Positions 37,561-51,560 of a stretch of 64,000 nt of DNA are shown in pieces. The DNA is from Cytospora piceicola (lineage: Eukaryota > Ascomycota > Sordariomycetes > Diaporthales > Cytosporaceae), in assembly GCA_023375675.1 (NCBI GenBank), contig JALQBC010000011.1, forward strand, positions 1,044,034 through 1,108,033, in the 5' to 3' direction. The stretch's first letter is position 1, and every line of letters begins with the position of its first letter. Below the pieces are notes generated by a model. That model made no database searches, was not told where the DNA came from, and saw only the letters and a list, made by a program, of their open reading frames with translations. Position numbers and translations under genes: made by a program.

Positions 37561-38118
37561 CTTACCTATAACCGCTATAATTATATAGCCTTCTACGTTA
37601 TATACGACTTAAACGTATTACAGACCTTTTACGAAATAGTCTTTTACCTTATCCGGCCTACCGTTTCCTTTTAAAAAAATAGTATAATTTAAAACGCTTA
37701 AGGGCGTTTTAAAGTTAAATTCACCGATAAAGAGAAAAAGGATATACTCTTTACTATCGTATACGCCGTTATAAACGTAGCTAGGTCGCGCCTTACGGAT
37801 AAGTTTAACGTAACTATCCCGAGCCTTAATAATAAGTCGACTAACCTATTTAAAAAAACTATAAACAGCCCCTCGACTAATATTATCGGAAATACTATAA
37901 ACGGTAATTCGACTAACGCCTTTAAAAATACTATAAGAAAAAGGCCGGCTAATATCTTCGGGAAGATTATAAGTAAAAGGCTAACGATTACCTTTAACGG
38001 CCTTTATACCTTTAGTAAGTAGCCCTTATAGCTAGGCTTTTTTAGCGTTAATACCGGTATAAGCTTTCCGATCGAGTTATCTACTAATACCCGTTAAGCC
38101 TTAATAAGTCTTCCGCCC
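37561..38118 (+). pseudogene. RIP-degraded unidentified open frame, about 185 codons
   Basis: A plus-strand frame runs from 37,561 to about 38,118 with TAA/TAG interruptions only. It includes VIYDLNVLQTFYEIVFYLI, GRFKVKFTDKEKKDILF and an Asn/Ser/Thr-rich repeat (NSTN...NTI). No family recognised. Confidence 0.4.
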
Positions 38119-38697
38119 CCCCGAAATAACGCTTCCTTACTAATATAAAGCAGCCGGAAAACACCCTACTCTTTTTCGATAATAAGACTAAAAGCTTAAA
38201 TATAAAAACCGGTTAAAATAAAAGTAAGATACTAAAAAGCTAAGCCGCTACCTATATTAAAGCTAATAAAGCGACCGAAAAGGTAGTATTAGCTAGCCTT
38301 AATACTTCCGATTAAAAGTATATAGTCGAGGCGGTTAAGTTAATTAGTAAGTCTTTTCGCGTTTTTATAAAAGCCGCTACTAAAATAACGCTAGTATATC
38401 GCCTCCTTTTAGCTTTATAAGCTAATACTAACTTCGTATAAAATAATAAAAATAATTTAAACGACAGAGATAAGATCTTATAAGCCGGGTTCTTTCTTAT
38501 ATCTAAATAATTACCTTAGCCTATAAGTAAAAGCCGCAGGTTATATATAATAGCAGAGTTTAATAATATAAGATAAAGCAAATAAACTATAGTAAACTAA
38601 TTATTTTAGCCGTTACTAAGTATTTATTAAGTTAAAATAAAGTATATAATATAAAAGTCTACCTTTATCGACCTCTGTTCTTACTAATAATACCTTT

Positions 38698-38813
38698 TAA
38701 TCTCTCGGGCTTACTTATATAAACTCTAATCTCTCGGGCTTACTTATATAAACCCTAATCTCTCCGGCTTACTTATATAGACCCTAATCTCTCCGCCTTA
38801 CTTATATAAACCT
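38698..38813. repeat. 29-bp tandem repeat, 4 copies
   Basis: Four exact-length units start TAATCTCTCSGGCTTACTTA at 38,698, 38,727, 38,756 and 38,785. They differ at a few positions (C/G, A/G). A partial fifth unit follows. Confidence 0.85.
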
Positions 38814-39990
38814 TAATCTCTCTCCTTCATCTTTTCTCTACTATCCTCGTTTTACCTACTCGTCGTCTTATCGTACTACTACCTATAAGATCTGTTAACA
38901 CGGTCTAACTTTCGATACCGATTACTACTTACTATAAACACTATATAAAAGTCTCCGACCTCTTATATAGCCTATAATAAAAAAGCGGCTACAGCTACTA
39001 GTATATCGTTAAAAGTCTTATACTTATAGAACTCTTTTAATAGTAGTTCGGCCTTATATTAAGCGTCGTACTATACAGACTTTAGGTTACTCGAAAGAAA
39101 GTAAGTAACGTAGTTAATAAAATTACCTACGAATTTCCCTTAATACTACTATAAGTCTTTTATAGTTAAAGTATAAAGAAAAAGGCTAAAGGTTATTATT
39201 TAATATATAAAAAGCCCCTCGAAGAGGTCTGTGTCTATTATTAGCTGCTTAATAGTCGTAGCGATTAAGTCGCGCTAGCTCTGCTAGATTTTAAAAACCG
39301 TAGCTATAGCCTTTCGTAGTTATTAATATAAATCGTACGCCTTCTTCTAACGGTTTATCGAGTCTACTACTAAGCTTAAACAGTCGGCGTCGAGCTATAC
39401 CTTTACGTATTAGTTATTTAAATCTATAGCTAAACAGGTCGTCTTTTTTTTATAGTATTAAAAGCACGCCTTAGCCTTATTCTTTAAGCCTATCTTATAT
39501 TAAAAAGGTAAGGCCGTTAGTCGATCTACCGCAGGGGCTTACTAATACAGTTATAGTAACGTTTATTTTAAAAGCCGTTATCGGTACTATAAAGTTCTAA
39601 TAAGACGTATCGTAAATATAGTATATCCTTTTTAACGTTTCGATTAAAAGCTTAATTATCCGATATAATATATTATAATCGTAATAACCGTTACTATATA
39701 CTAAGTTTATTTAGTAAAGGGAAACTATTAAGTAAGTAAGGCCGATTATAATTTATTTAAAAAAAGGTTCGAAAGTCTATACCGCACGGCTAACCTATAG
39801 TTAAAAATAATATTCTATAAATATTACCGAAATTAGAAAGTCTGTTCCGTTAGTATTAATAAATACTTTAAGTACAGATAGTATAATTATATAAGTAACT
39901 TACAGGTTCTTAAACCTAACTCTTTTAATCTTAAAAGTTTTCTATTAATAATATTATCTCGTTTATATTAACCTCTTCTTTATTATCCTC
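38814..39990. other. RIP-degraded DNA, nothing identified
   Basis: Same composition as the rest of the element interior. No repeat or domain seen. Confidence 0.4.
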
Positions 39991-42480
39991 CCCCTCCTCC
40001 TTTATAAACGCCCCCTTCCTTTTACTCGTTCCCTATAAAATATCTTTAAAAAACCGGAGCTTCGGTAGCTCGGTAGTAACGCTAACGCTAACGGTAACGC
40101 GTTTTCTCTTAGCCTTTTCTAACGCCTTTTTCTCTTCTTTAAACTCGCTATCCGCTATAGCTATATACCGCCCGACGCGGTTTTCTATTAAAGGCTAAGA
40201 AAACGTAGCCGCCGTAAGCGACGTACGCTTATAGTACGCCCCTTTACTATTATAAAAGTAAAACAGGTACTTCCTATAGAATATATCCTTTTTAAAACCT
40301 TTTCTAATAAGCGCCTGCCTATAAGTTACCTAAATACTATTACCGACGGCGTAGCTATTATAAAGCACTCTATATACGAAGTTAGTCTCTAATTACTTAA
40401 GTTTATAAATATTCAGGAATATAAATATTAACCGGGTAGTAACGTCGGTAGCTTAAGCTAACGCGGCCTTAACGTTTTAGTTTCGGCGATTAAAAGTATT
40501 ACCGATCTTAAACTTTTACTCGACTTTCGTCTTTTTCTTACCCTTACCCCTATCGATAACGTTTAGTATTAAGGCATCTTCTTTAGTAAGTAGCTCGGCT
40601 AAATACTCGATTTTTAAGTTAGCCGGCGAAAAGCTAAATATAACGACGACTTCGGAATACGCTTAAAAAACGGCTTCTTAGGTAGTTTCTATATTAATAT
40701 AAGCGAGCTTAACGCCTTAACCTTCAGGCTTTTTTTAACGACTTATAAGGTAGTAGTAAAGGAAAGGAGGGGGACGGCGTAATAGAAAAAGAAGGGAAAT
40801 TATAAATATTACGTTTATAAAATATCTTTATATTAATTTTAAAAAGCTAACGGGAAGTAAGTATATCGTAATAATATTAACTATTAAAGTAAAGCGGTCT
40901 TATAAAAAGTAGCTACTAATAACCTATTAGCTACCTTATAGCTATTTTCCCCTTTATATAATAGCCTTATATATATAAACTACTATAGTATTATTTATAT
41001 AATAGAGTAGATAAGTATACTACTACTTACCTTTATTAACTTAATTATATATTCTAATACCTCCGTACTTTACTTTATTAAAAGTATAAGTGCTTTATAT
41101 ATATAAGCTATTAAAACGACCGGCTTAGTATATAACTTAAAATTTATAATTATTATTACACTTTTCTACGGATATATACGTAAAAAAGGTTAAATATTAG
41201 TATATCTTTACTACCTATACGGTTATTCCGGTCGTCGCTTAAAATTATATTTTATTACTACGCCTTTAACGCCCTTACCTTATCGTCTAACGCTTTTAAG
41301 CTACCCGGTTAAAACTATATACTAAATAAGTTAGTTTTAGTTTAAAACACTTAAAGATAAAGGTAAAAATACCTTATAAGTAGTCGTCGCTTTCTTAAAG
41401 ATATTATCCCTTCGTTATCTAATACAGCCGGACAAGTTATATAGCTAAAAGACGTAAGTATAAACTAGAAACAACTTATAATATTTATATTCTAGTTAAG
41501 GTTAAGTACCCGGGGCGTTAAATAAGTCTTTAATATAACCTACGCCGGATCCGATAAAGCTAAACATATTAACACCGATATCTTTACTAAAAAGTATAAT
41601 AGTACCGATATAGTAAGGGTTAAGGTAGTCTTATAGATATCCCTTCTATTTAATATTAAAGGTAGTATCTATAAAGTATAGTAACTCGTTAATCTTTTAA
41701 AAGGTAAAGCTAAAATAAGATATAAATAACTATACCGAGATAATCTCTTTTAAGTTTAAAAGACCTTTAAGGATATCGGATAGCTCTGTTAGGTCTAAAA
41801 AGCTATTCGCGTTAAAGACTATAATCTTAATAATCGCCGCAGCGTTTTAAAAAACCGGTAAGTCGAGCCCTTAATCGTAATACTAATAAAAAGCAATAAG
41901 GATAATATTATACTCGGTTAACTAGCGAGGATTTACTATTTCTACTATAATTATATTAGTCTATAAACGTCCTTTATATATTTATTTACCTACTTAACTA
42001 CCCTTCCGACCTTTTATATCTTATCGTCTCTACCGGCGTATAATATTTAACCTTTTACAGATAGAACTTATAAAAGGCCTTATTCGTTTATATAATACCC
42101 GAAAAAGGAAACTCCTTCTTTAATCGTAAGTCGAGAAACCTCTTCGAGGCGGATATATCGATAACCTCGTCGAGCAGCTTATATAACAGATAGCTAAGTA
42201 TAGTAAGCTAATCTTTTAGAGCCTGCTTTTCTATAGTTTAGATATTATAATTAAAAATATTAATATTAAAGATATAGTAATTTAAAAGATTATCGACGAT
42301 ACCGTTATCGAAAAGGCTATAGTTTATAAAGATACCGTATTTCGAGAGCTTATTATCGATATCGTCGTTGAAAATATTACAGTCGTAAAGTCTGCCTTTA
42401 AGGTAGCTACTATCGGCTTTAATAAGCAGGTTAAATTCCGACGGTAACGGAGGATTCCCTCCCTCCTAAGCTATTTTAAG
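39991..42480 (-). pseudogene. RIP-degraded unidentified gene(s), minus strand
   Basis: The minus-strand frame in phase with line starts can be read through 42,480-41,900 and 40,740-39,990 with TAA/TAG but no TGA. Stretches include FNLLIKADSSYLKGRLYDC, VIDISASKRFLDLRLKKEF, NTFNRRNQNVKAALAQATD and a Lys/Arg/Glu-rich end (EEKKALEKAKRKRVTVSV). It may be one long gene or two. I do not recognise a domain. Confidence 0.4.
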
Positions 42481-44809
42481 ATTATAGTTAAGAAGTTTAT
42501 ATTATATTAAGTTCTATCGCGTTATAGAAGATAGTGATCGAGCTATAAACAGTCTTATAAGCCGAGTTTAAGTAAATAAAATTACCTTTTTTTACCGACT
42601 TTTAAATATTTTATCGAATACAGAAGTATTAAAGTACTCCCGAAAATACTAAGCATATCTACTATATACCTAGAAAATACGGTTTAAACGCCTTTTTATT
42701 AATCTATACGGTAAGATATTTATAAGACCTTACCGCCTCAGGCGTAAGTACTATAAGCTAAAGTCTTAAACCTATAGTACTAACAGGTAAGTACGTACAC
42801 GGTTATATTACTACCCTTTTCGTTCCGATCTATATATTTCTATACCTAAGTCTTAACTAGCGTTAAGAACGTAAACGCGGCCTAGTTACCTTTAAGGTAA
42901 ACGAGGTAGTAATAAGATTTTATTAGCCGAAGCGACTACACGTTATAAATACTCTTTACGGCTACAGAGTAAGAAATATAAAGTACAAGGTATTTTTTTT
43001 AAAGCGAACTAGTAGTAAAGATAATAATATAGTCCTAATAGTAAAAGTATATATTCGAGAGAGATAAAATTAATATTAAAATTAAAATAATAATCTACCC
43101 TTACATATATAGCCTTTAGCCGCAGAATATAATCTTTATATAGATTAAATAACTATACTACCCTTCTGTTATATCCTACGCCCTTTTCTATTATACCCGA
43201 GGCTTAAATTATTCAGACTACTAAAAAAAAAAGTTACTCCTTTTATTTAAAATATAATATAAAGATAATATACTTTAGCTACGGTTATCTAGCTTTAGTA
43301 AAAGGAGATCGTATTACGTTAACGCCTAATATAGTTTAAAAGGTTAGCGTCTTAAATAATATAAGAGCGAATAGCTAAGTAATCGTAGTTATCGTTATAA
43401 TCGCCGAAATCGCCGAGTAACTACTATCTATTATAATCGCCGAGCTAGTTATAAAACTACTACCGAATATCTTTAAAAATATCTTTTAAGCCGGGCCGGG
43501 CCTTTTTAAACTTATACAGCTTTTTATACTATCTTCTAATCTTTTATACGATTTCTTTTAAAGTTTTATAAATATAAAGATATAAAATATCTTATATAAT
43601 ATCTTAGCCGTTAATTGTAATCGTACCGAAATAGTAAAAACCCTTTTAGCCCTTTAATTAGCCCGTCTACTTCTCGTTAAAGGTAACGTCTATAAGGCTT
43701 AAGAGATTATCTATAGCTAAGTAGCTATATACTTTAAAGACTAAGCTAGTTAAGATTACCTCCTTTAAGTTTAGTAAGGCCTTTAAAAGCTCGGTTTAGC
43801 TTTTTATCGCGTAGGCGTTATATATAACGACCCGTTCGATAGCCGCCGCCTTTTCGATTACTATCTCAGAACCGCTTTAAAACTAAGTATATTCGAATAA
43901 AAGGATATCGTTTCTAGTAAACTACTTCGAGCAGATTCTCTATACTATAATCGAGTTAGTATACGTAAAGGTATAACGTCTTACCCGGTTTATACTTACT
44001 GTTATAGTCTGTTTAATTATTCGATATTAAGGTCGTATCCTCTTCCGGCTTTAAAAGCGGTAAAGTCGTCGATAGTAGTATTTTCGTATTTATAATATAA
44101 AGGTCGAGCTAGTATAAGCTTACGATATTTAAAAAGGGGAAGTGTTCCTTTAGCTTTAAGTTAAAGAATCTAAAAAGGATAAGAATAAGGATAAATATAT
44201 TAGTAATATATTTAATATACTTATAGTAGATAATTAAGTATAAACGTTTATCTTCCGAATATTAATTTATAGTAAAGTAGTTAACGAAGACTTATAATTC
44301 TAAAGATAAAACCCCGACCTTTTAAGAAAATATCTTAGAAAAGCACCTATAAACCTTTAAACTACCGCCCGCCCGTTCTTATAAACGGGCTTAAATAGGT
44401 ATATCCTAGCTAAAGCATCTATCTATAAGACTTATTCTAAATATACCCTTTTACCTATAGTAGTCTATACCTAGTAATAACTATATCTTATAAATACTTT
44501 TATAACCGGCTTAAATTTACAGTTAGTATATCTTAACGTTATAAGTAGTTATTAAAGGTTACTTACCGGGGCTTATTCTATTTTAGCCTAAATATCTGCT
44601 ATTTAATATACAACAGATAATTATAAAGAATAACTAACTAATACCTATATATTTCGAAACCTATATAAGAAACCTATAAGCCTCTCGGTCGGGTATAGAT
44701 AATAAAGCGTGCTAAGCTTAAATAGGTACTATTTAAAGGCTAATAAGGTCTAAATAAAGATTAATAAGGCACTTAAACAATATAGGTAGTTAAGCTAATT
44801 TAACTAATT
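42481..44809. other. RIP-degraded DNA, nothing identified
   Basis: CpA-depleted interior. No frame followed with confidence. Confidence 0.4.
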
Positions 44810-45060
44810 TAAGCCTTTCTTAACAGATCCGGGATAAGGGCTAAAAGTAGGCTAACTTAATATAGTAAGCGTTACTCGGATTAAACAGTAAATACTAAAT
44901 TTAAGCTTCTCTTAACAGATCTAAGGCAGAGGTTAGTAGTTTAAACTTAATGTAATAAGCGTAAACAGTAATTAATTTAAGCCTTTCCTAGCAGATCTAA
45001 AGCGGACGTTAGTAGTCTAACCTAATACAGTAAGCGTTAATTATACTACCTGTAATCCCC
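44810..45060. repeat. Degenerate ~85-bp tandem repeats, copy group 2
   Basis: Three units contain TTAAGCYTYTCYTARCAGAT and a following TAGTAAGCGTTA segment. They match the repeats at 28,990-29,420. Confidence 0.6.
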
Positions 45061-46879
45061 GCCCGACACTTAAATTCTATATATCTAGCTTCTAAATACT
45101 ATAACCACTTAAATAGTTAAGATAGAAATAACCTAACCTAATCGTCGCTTCGGTTACTTTTATCGCTATAAAGACTTTCGGACTTATTATTACCGTGCTT
45201 TAAATTACTATAGTTATAATAGGATCTTACTGTTAAGCGTTACCGATTACGCCCGCTACAACTAAATATCTTATACGTTATATAGCGCGTCTCTATCTAA
45301 CGCATCCGATATAATAGAGTTAAGGTACTATAGGTTAGTAAAAGAAGGAAATAACGCGGTTAAGCGGCGATAGCTTTATAACTTAATCTAGTACTTAAGA
45401 CAGCGGTATATATAAAACGGTTTACTAGCTGTATATTAAATAGTCGCTTTAAGCCTAACTATACCTATTCTCTAAGCTCTAGCTTTTCTTAAGACTAGGT
45501 CGGATCGACTTAAATCGATTTAACCCGAGAAATCTTATTTTTACTTTAATACAGCTTTAAGGCGAGTCTTTAACCCCCCCCCTCCTCTTTTTAATATATT
45601 TATTTTTAGCTCTTTAAAAGTTACCTTTCTTACTTAGATTTAATAAGGATAACGGTTATTTCCTAATATTCTAACCGGTTTAATTATTTCCTTTTACTTT
45701 AAACTATATAATACTACTACGTACGCTTTTCGTAATTTTTAATATAAGCTAAAGATATTATAAAGTTAGCCTGTTACCGGGCTTATCGGCGTAAGTATTA
45801 TAAGATCGAGGTTTAGTACTATACTTATTACCTATTTTATTTAATCTTACTTGCTTTAAGCTATATTATACTATTACGTATACCTATAATCTTTCTCGTA
45901 AGTTAATAATATCGAAAAGTTATACCTCGGTAATATTAGGCATATAAGGCTTATAATACTTTTAAATTTCTTACTATACTTTTTATTTAGATAAGTACTT
46001 AGTTCCTTTACCTTTCTTAGTATTACTTTATACCTTTTACGTCTTATTTATATAATTTAAAGTAACCGTCTAAAAAGGTTTTACTAAACTAGCTTAATAC
46101 TACCTTAAGCTAAAAGGAGATAACTTACCTAAATATAATTATATCTTATAGCTAAACAGTTAATATATTCTTTATAGTATTATAGCTATTTTATTTAAGT
46201 ATATTATCCTTAAAGATTATCGACTTCTGTTAATAAGAAAAGTATAAATAGGCGGCTGCTTTACCGTTATAACACTATAGGAAAGAAGATACTATTATAA
46301 TAATACTTCTTATTTAGTTACCTACTCTTTTTTAACTATCGTTTTAGCTAAGGCAGGTAGTAATATCGTATAAATTATAACTCCTCTAAGTTCTATAACG
46401 TAAAATCTATCGCCTACTTAAAGCCTAAAAGTATAAAGACTTAGCCTTATACTATCGTATAAGTTATATTATATACGCCTCGTACCTATACTAACGCTAT
46501 TATCGTCTTAACCGCCTTAAGGTAAAGATCTTACCGTATCTATACTTTCGTACTTTAACACGTCGTCGGAGGTATATAAGCGATCTTATTATAAAGCATT
46601 TTATACGCCTCCTTAAAGTTAGTTTTTATTATAGCCTCCTTTTTAACCTAAAAGCCTTTTACCTTTATTATAACTTTCTTTAAAAAAGGCTAATAACCTA
46701 TCTTAATCCTTTCGTACTACTAGCAGTTCCGCTATACTAAATAACGTTAGTATATTATAATATAGCCGGGATCGAGTATATACGGTTACTTAAAACAGTT
46801 ATCGCTATAACGTATTAATAGCTAAGATTATAATAGCTATAAAGAAAGCATTTAATACAGAGCGTAATACTAAGTTAAC
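45061..46879. other. RIP-degraded DNA with a short repeat shared with 31.87 kb
   Basis: About 43 bp at 45,494-45,536 (GATCGACTTAAATCG core) matches 31,874-31,916 with nearly only transitions. Otherwise nothing identified. Confidence 0.45.
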
Positions 46880-47330
46880 ACCGGCTAAACGAACTAAGCA
46901 GGCCGAGCAGTTTAAGCCGTTTAAATACGGTATTATTAGTATCGAAGCCTACTTCTATAATATCCTTTTTAGTACCGCCGGTACGTTTTAATAAATTAAA
47001 AAAAGGTAACAGCTATATCTATAGCCGTATAAGAAGTATATCGACGTTTTTATCGAGCTCGGTAAAGCTAGCTAATAGGCCTATAAGCGTTATAGGTATT
47101 TACGTTATATTAGTATAGGACGGCTATAGCGTAAAAGATAACGAAGTATATTTACGCTTACTAAAGTAAGCGGCCGGCTTAATAAATTTAATATAGGCAG
47201 CGGCTTATCAGCTTTATATAAATCTAATAATAGTTAGTATCGTAATATACCGTATAATACTAGTCGGTATAAAAAACCTACCGGTAGTAGTAAACGGTAT
47301 TTTAAAAAGAAAAGAGGCCGAGGCATTATA
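46880..47330 (+). pseudogene. RIP-degraded unidentified open frame, about 150 codons
   Basis: The plus-strand frame in phase with 46,920 reads FKPFKYGIISIEAYFYNIL, a basic Tyr/Lys-rich stretch and a Ser/Asn-rich tail, interrupted only by TAA/TAG. Family unknown. Confidence 0.35.
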
Positions 47331-48119
47331 TAATGCCTGTTATATTAAGAGAAAGAAAGGTAGGATATCGTTTAATACCTACTTTAAAAGAATACTAATC
47401 TAAATAAAAGACGGTAGCTTACTAACAGGTATACTAAGCCTACTAGAACGAGGTATATAGAGAATATTATACAGTGTTACCGCTAACTATAATATAAGCA
47501 GCTGCGCTAAAAAAGCTGCTAAACGTTTCTTTTAGCTATTATCGTCGGTTTAATAACTAAAGACGTAACGTAGTATATCTATTTTAATTCGATACTATAA
47601 GGCCTTTAAAATAAATTAGGGTTAATAAAAAAGCGGCGAGGCAGAAAATCGTAATTACGTTTCCCTTTTAAGAAAAGTATAGTATTTAACGTTTAACCCC
47701 TTTCCCTTACTACTACTACTACTACTACCTTTATACCTTTAGAATCGTATCGACTAGCCTTTAGTTTCCTATCGTACTATCTTTTTATAGCTAACTTTCT
47801 ATACTTTTACTTTTAATCTCTTACCGACTAGCCTTTAGCTTCCTATCGTACTTGCTACCCTTTACCTTCCTACCTTCCTTACTACTAGCTAGTTTTAATA
47901 TCCGCGATAACCTATAACCGAAGGCCTTAATCTCTTTACGTCGTAGCTATATAGTTGCTCTCGAAACTACTAAGTCTTTATATTTAAAGATAAAGCCGGC
48001 GTTTTTACTCTGTTATCTCGTTATTCTATTACCCCGTTACTATTTTACTACTTTATAACACCTTATAGTTTAAACCGATATCTACCTACACGTATACTCG
48101 GGCGAGCTATCGATAGAGT
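47331..48119. other. RIP-degraded DNA, nothing identified
   Basis: Contains a run of ACT triplets near 47,709-47,728 but no recognisable gene. Confidence 0.4.
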
Positions 48120-51100
48120 ATAACTATCTCCGAGCCTTTAGCTAAGTATAAACCTTTTACCTACTCTTTCGCGTAATTAATATACCTCGCGGTCGCGGTA
48201 TATAATCCTGCTATCGTGTCTTATTTTCTAGCTTCGACGTATATCTATAGCGGTTATAAGACCTTATATATACTACTAGCAGTTATTTTAAGCTATTAAT
48301 ACCCTTATTACTAAGACTACGCTACGAACTGCTATATAATTAAGCGTTTTAAAAGTTTCTAACCTCTATATCTTAAATTCTATAATAGATCTATCCGAGA
48401 GTTTTAAAGCCGTAAGCCGCTTATACGATATAGTAGGTTTAGACTTAAAACAGTCGCCTATTAAGCGGTAGCAGTAACAGTACTTTAATTTTAACTAGCT
48501 TATCCTTAAGTACGATACCGGTAAAAGGTTATCGACTACGGCTTTAAACGCCTTTACCGAGCTAAGCTTAACCTACGGTAAACTATATAACGCGTATTAC
48601 TATAACTACGATTAGTTCTGTAAATAGCTTTTAAAAACCGTCGATATCCCTTAAAAGAAAGCCTTAAATATTATCTTAATTAACTTAAATAGGGAAACCT
48701 GTATTTAAGTTATTGTCGATAAATAAAGCTTTAGCAGTTTATTAAAAATAGTTAAAAACGATATATTTATAGCCCCTTTTTATACCGACTACGGCTATAT
48801 CCTTTCGTTTAAGCCTTACGGTAAAAAGCTACCGGACGCGCCTTTTAGCCTTTTAGAAAGAGCTTTAGCGTAGCTCTCTCCTGCTACGTCCCTCGCTAAG
48901 TAACCTCCCGCTAAGCAACCTCCTACTATACCCCTCGTTAAACAACCTCCTGTTAAGCAACCTTTTATAAAAGCCTTAGATAAAGCCGGACCCGAAGTTA
49001 GCTATATATAGTCCCCGACCTAATACGTTAACTACTATAATATTATCCTATAGTCGATAATAAACTTAACCGTTACCGAAGGTAAGGCTATTATTATTAA
49101 AAAATAAGAGGAAGTATTTATTAACGCCGATAGTATTAAAAACTAGCTAAACGCTATTACCGACCTCCTCGAGAACCTCTTATAAACAGTAATTAACTTA
49201 ACTACTTCCGAAGATAAGGCTATCGTTATTAAAAAAGAAGAAAAAGTACTCGTCGACGCCGACGGTATTAAAGATTATAACTATCCGAACGCTACTACTT
49301 AGCTTACTAGTTTCGATAAAACATACTTTAAGTTTAGCTAAACTCTTCGGTTCTTCTAAGTAGCCGAAAACCTTAACGGTAAGTATACTATTAAAGATAT
49401 CGCGTAATCTGTTTATATATATTAGCTATATATAGCGTATAGCCTCTTTATATCGCTTATTACTACCGGGGTAAACGGCGTTTTAGTAAGCTAAGACGTT
49501 AAGTTCGGGAAAACTATATTAATACTCTTATACCTCCGTATTTAGGCTATATTCGCTTTACTTTAGGCCGAGATATAAACCGAGTAAAAAAGTAAGCCGA
49601 CCCTTTACCTATATTTCTATAAGAACGGCTAAAGACCCGATAACTAGTACTTATCTTAGCTTAAGCTTATAATCGAATGCTTATATATTAAATCCTCCGA
49701 CTTCTACCGTATTTACTTAAGCTATTTTATAAACTTACTCGCCTTAGTTATAATCCCTACTAGCTTAATATATAACTAGCTAAGTAAAGTAAACGCAGTT
49801 TATATATAAAGAAGACTAAGGACTAAGTCTATAAAGTTCTATATGTACGTCTTTAAGGTAAAGCACTTTATAAATATACACGTAGATTCGACCTACTTAA
49901 TAAATATTATTAAAAATATAGCTAATAAGGCTATTGATATTAATATAAGCAATAACGGTAATAGTAAGTAGTATATAATAAGGTATATCGCTAACGGTAT
50001 AGGCGCGGCTATAAATATCTTTTTTATAAGCTCGAAGTCGGTTAAGCTACTAAAAAAAGAATACCCCTTTATAGAAAAGATAAAGTATAGGCGTTTTACC
50101 GTAAACGTTATAATTATAAATAAGTATTACTAATATAAAGGTATAAGTACTATAAAACATTATAAGATAATCTTATTTAAAGTTTTTAAGTATATCTGTT
50201 CGGTAGCGTTATATCCTGTTACGCTATTTACGTTATATAGCACTACCTTCGAAAAGGGCCTTTTAGTATAGCAAGCCCTGATTAAACACTTTAAGGATTA
50301 GTAGAAAGAATTTAAGCCTTATATACTACGCCTTATCGTTAAAGACGAGTTCTTTACGACGATAAAAGCCTTTATAAACGCTTAACGGTAATATTTTAAC
50401 TTAATACGCAGGCTTGCTACCTAACCTACTATAACAGACGTAGAAATATATACAGAAATCTATAAGCTTATCCGCTTCTTTAAGCCTGTTATATAATACC
50501 TCCGGTAAGGTTAGCTTTATTACGACGAAAGGATTAACTCGCTACTGCTTTACTAAGAAATCGATAAGATACTCGAGTTTGTTTAAGATAACGTTATACG
50601 TTTTACGTTTACTAACCTAGTATTAAAAGTTACTAGCCTCGTTAATTTAAAGCTTAAGGAGTAGTATAAAAAGTAAGAGATAGCTAATTAAGTAAACGCC
50701 GAGCTTACGAAAAAGTCTTTAATAAAAAAGTTAATAAACGGTAAATAAAAAACCTTAAATAAAAGGTTTACTAACTTATAACGCGCCTCGATATACCTAT
50801 ACGTAGTAGTTTTACGGAAAGTACTAAATACGAAGACGTTTAACGTAACGGTATATTAAAAGGCCGCCTTTAAATATTAAAAAAAGGTTTTTAACGGTAT
50901 TCCTTTAAAAAGCGTTTTATAAAGGCTGTCTTAATAAAACTAGTTTACCTACCTAGATATAATCTAAAGAAACTCGGCTAAGTTTCGTAAAGTTAAAGCG
51001 CTAATCTAATAAATAATCTCGGATAAAGATAAAAATACTGTGTTAACGGATAGGTCGGGTAAACGCTATACTATACTCTTTTATAGTTAGCCTTTAAACG

Positions 51101-51560
51101 TTATACTAACGTACGTCTTTTTATTATATAACCTCGAGCTCCGGGGCGTTATAAGGCCGCTACTATTAAACTTTAGCTATATTATAGAGGACCGGGTTAA
51201 GATTATACGCGAAATAAATAAGGATTATACTATAAACAGCCTTAATAAAGTCCTCGTCGTTATTATAACCGTCGTAACCGAAAGGTTTAATATCTAGCAG
51301 GCGAATAACGTTTAGTTTATAAAGCTACTAATTACTTTATCTAAAAAAAAGTAGGCTTAAAAGAAAGTATACCGGTAAGAACAGAAAAAGAAGGTAAATA
51401 TTATTAAGCTTATAAAAAAGAGTAACCTAATAGAAAAGCTTAAATATAAATCTATAAAGGCTAAGTAAAAGGTCGCCCGGCTTATTTATAGCGTTAAGCC
51501 GTAAATTATTAAGCCTATAGAAACGGAGATCTTAAAAGGTTTACGATAAGATCGATAGTT
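48120..51560 (+). pseudogene. RIP-killed SNF2-type helicase, cargo of the giant element
   Basis: One plus-strand frame (first bases at positions equal to 1 modulo 3) can be read for about 3.4 kb with only TAA/TAG breaks. In that frame lie a Pro/Lys/Gln linker (PPAKQPP, about 48,910), a Walker A-like DVKFGKTIL (49,495-49,521), and a C-terminal block at 51,270-51,420 that reads RFNI, then two interrupted codons, then ANNV, QA after a Lys run, and YR, EQKKKVNIIKLI. This follows the helicase motif V/VI pattern of SNF2 proteins (GLNLQxANxV, then QAxGRxxRxGQ...V.V..LI). RIP explains the substitutions (Gln/Trp to stop, Met/Thr to Ile). SNF2 proteins are ATP-driven DNA translocases. Its role in the element is unknown. 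The copy cannot be functional. Confidence 0.72.
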
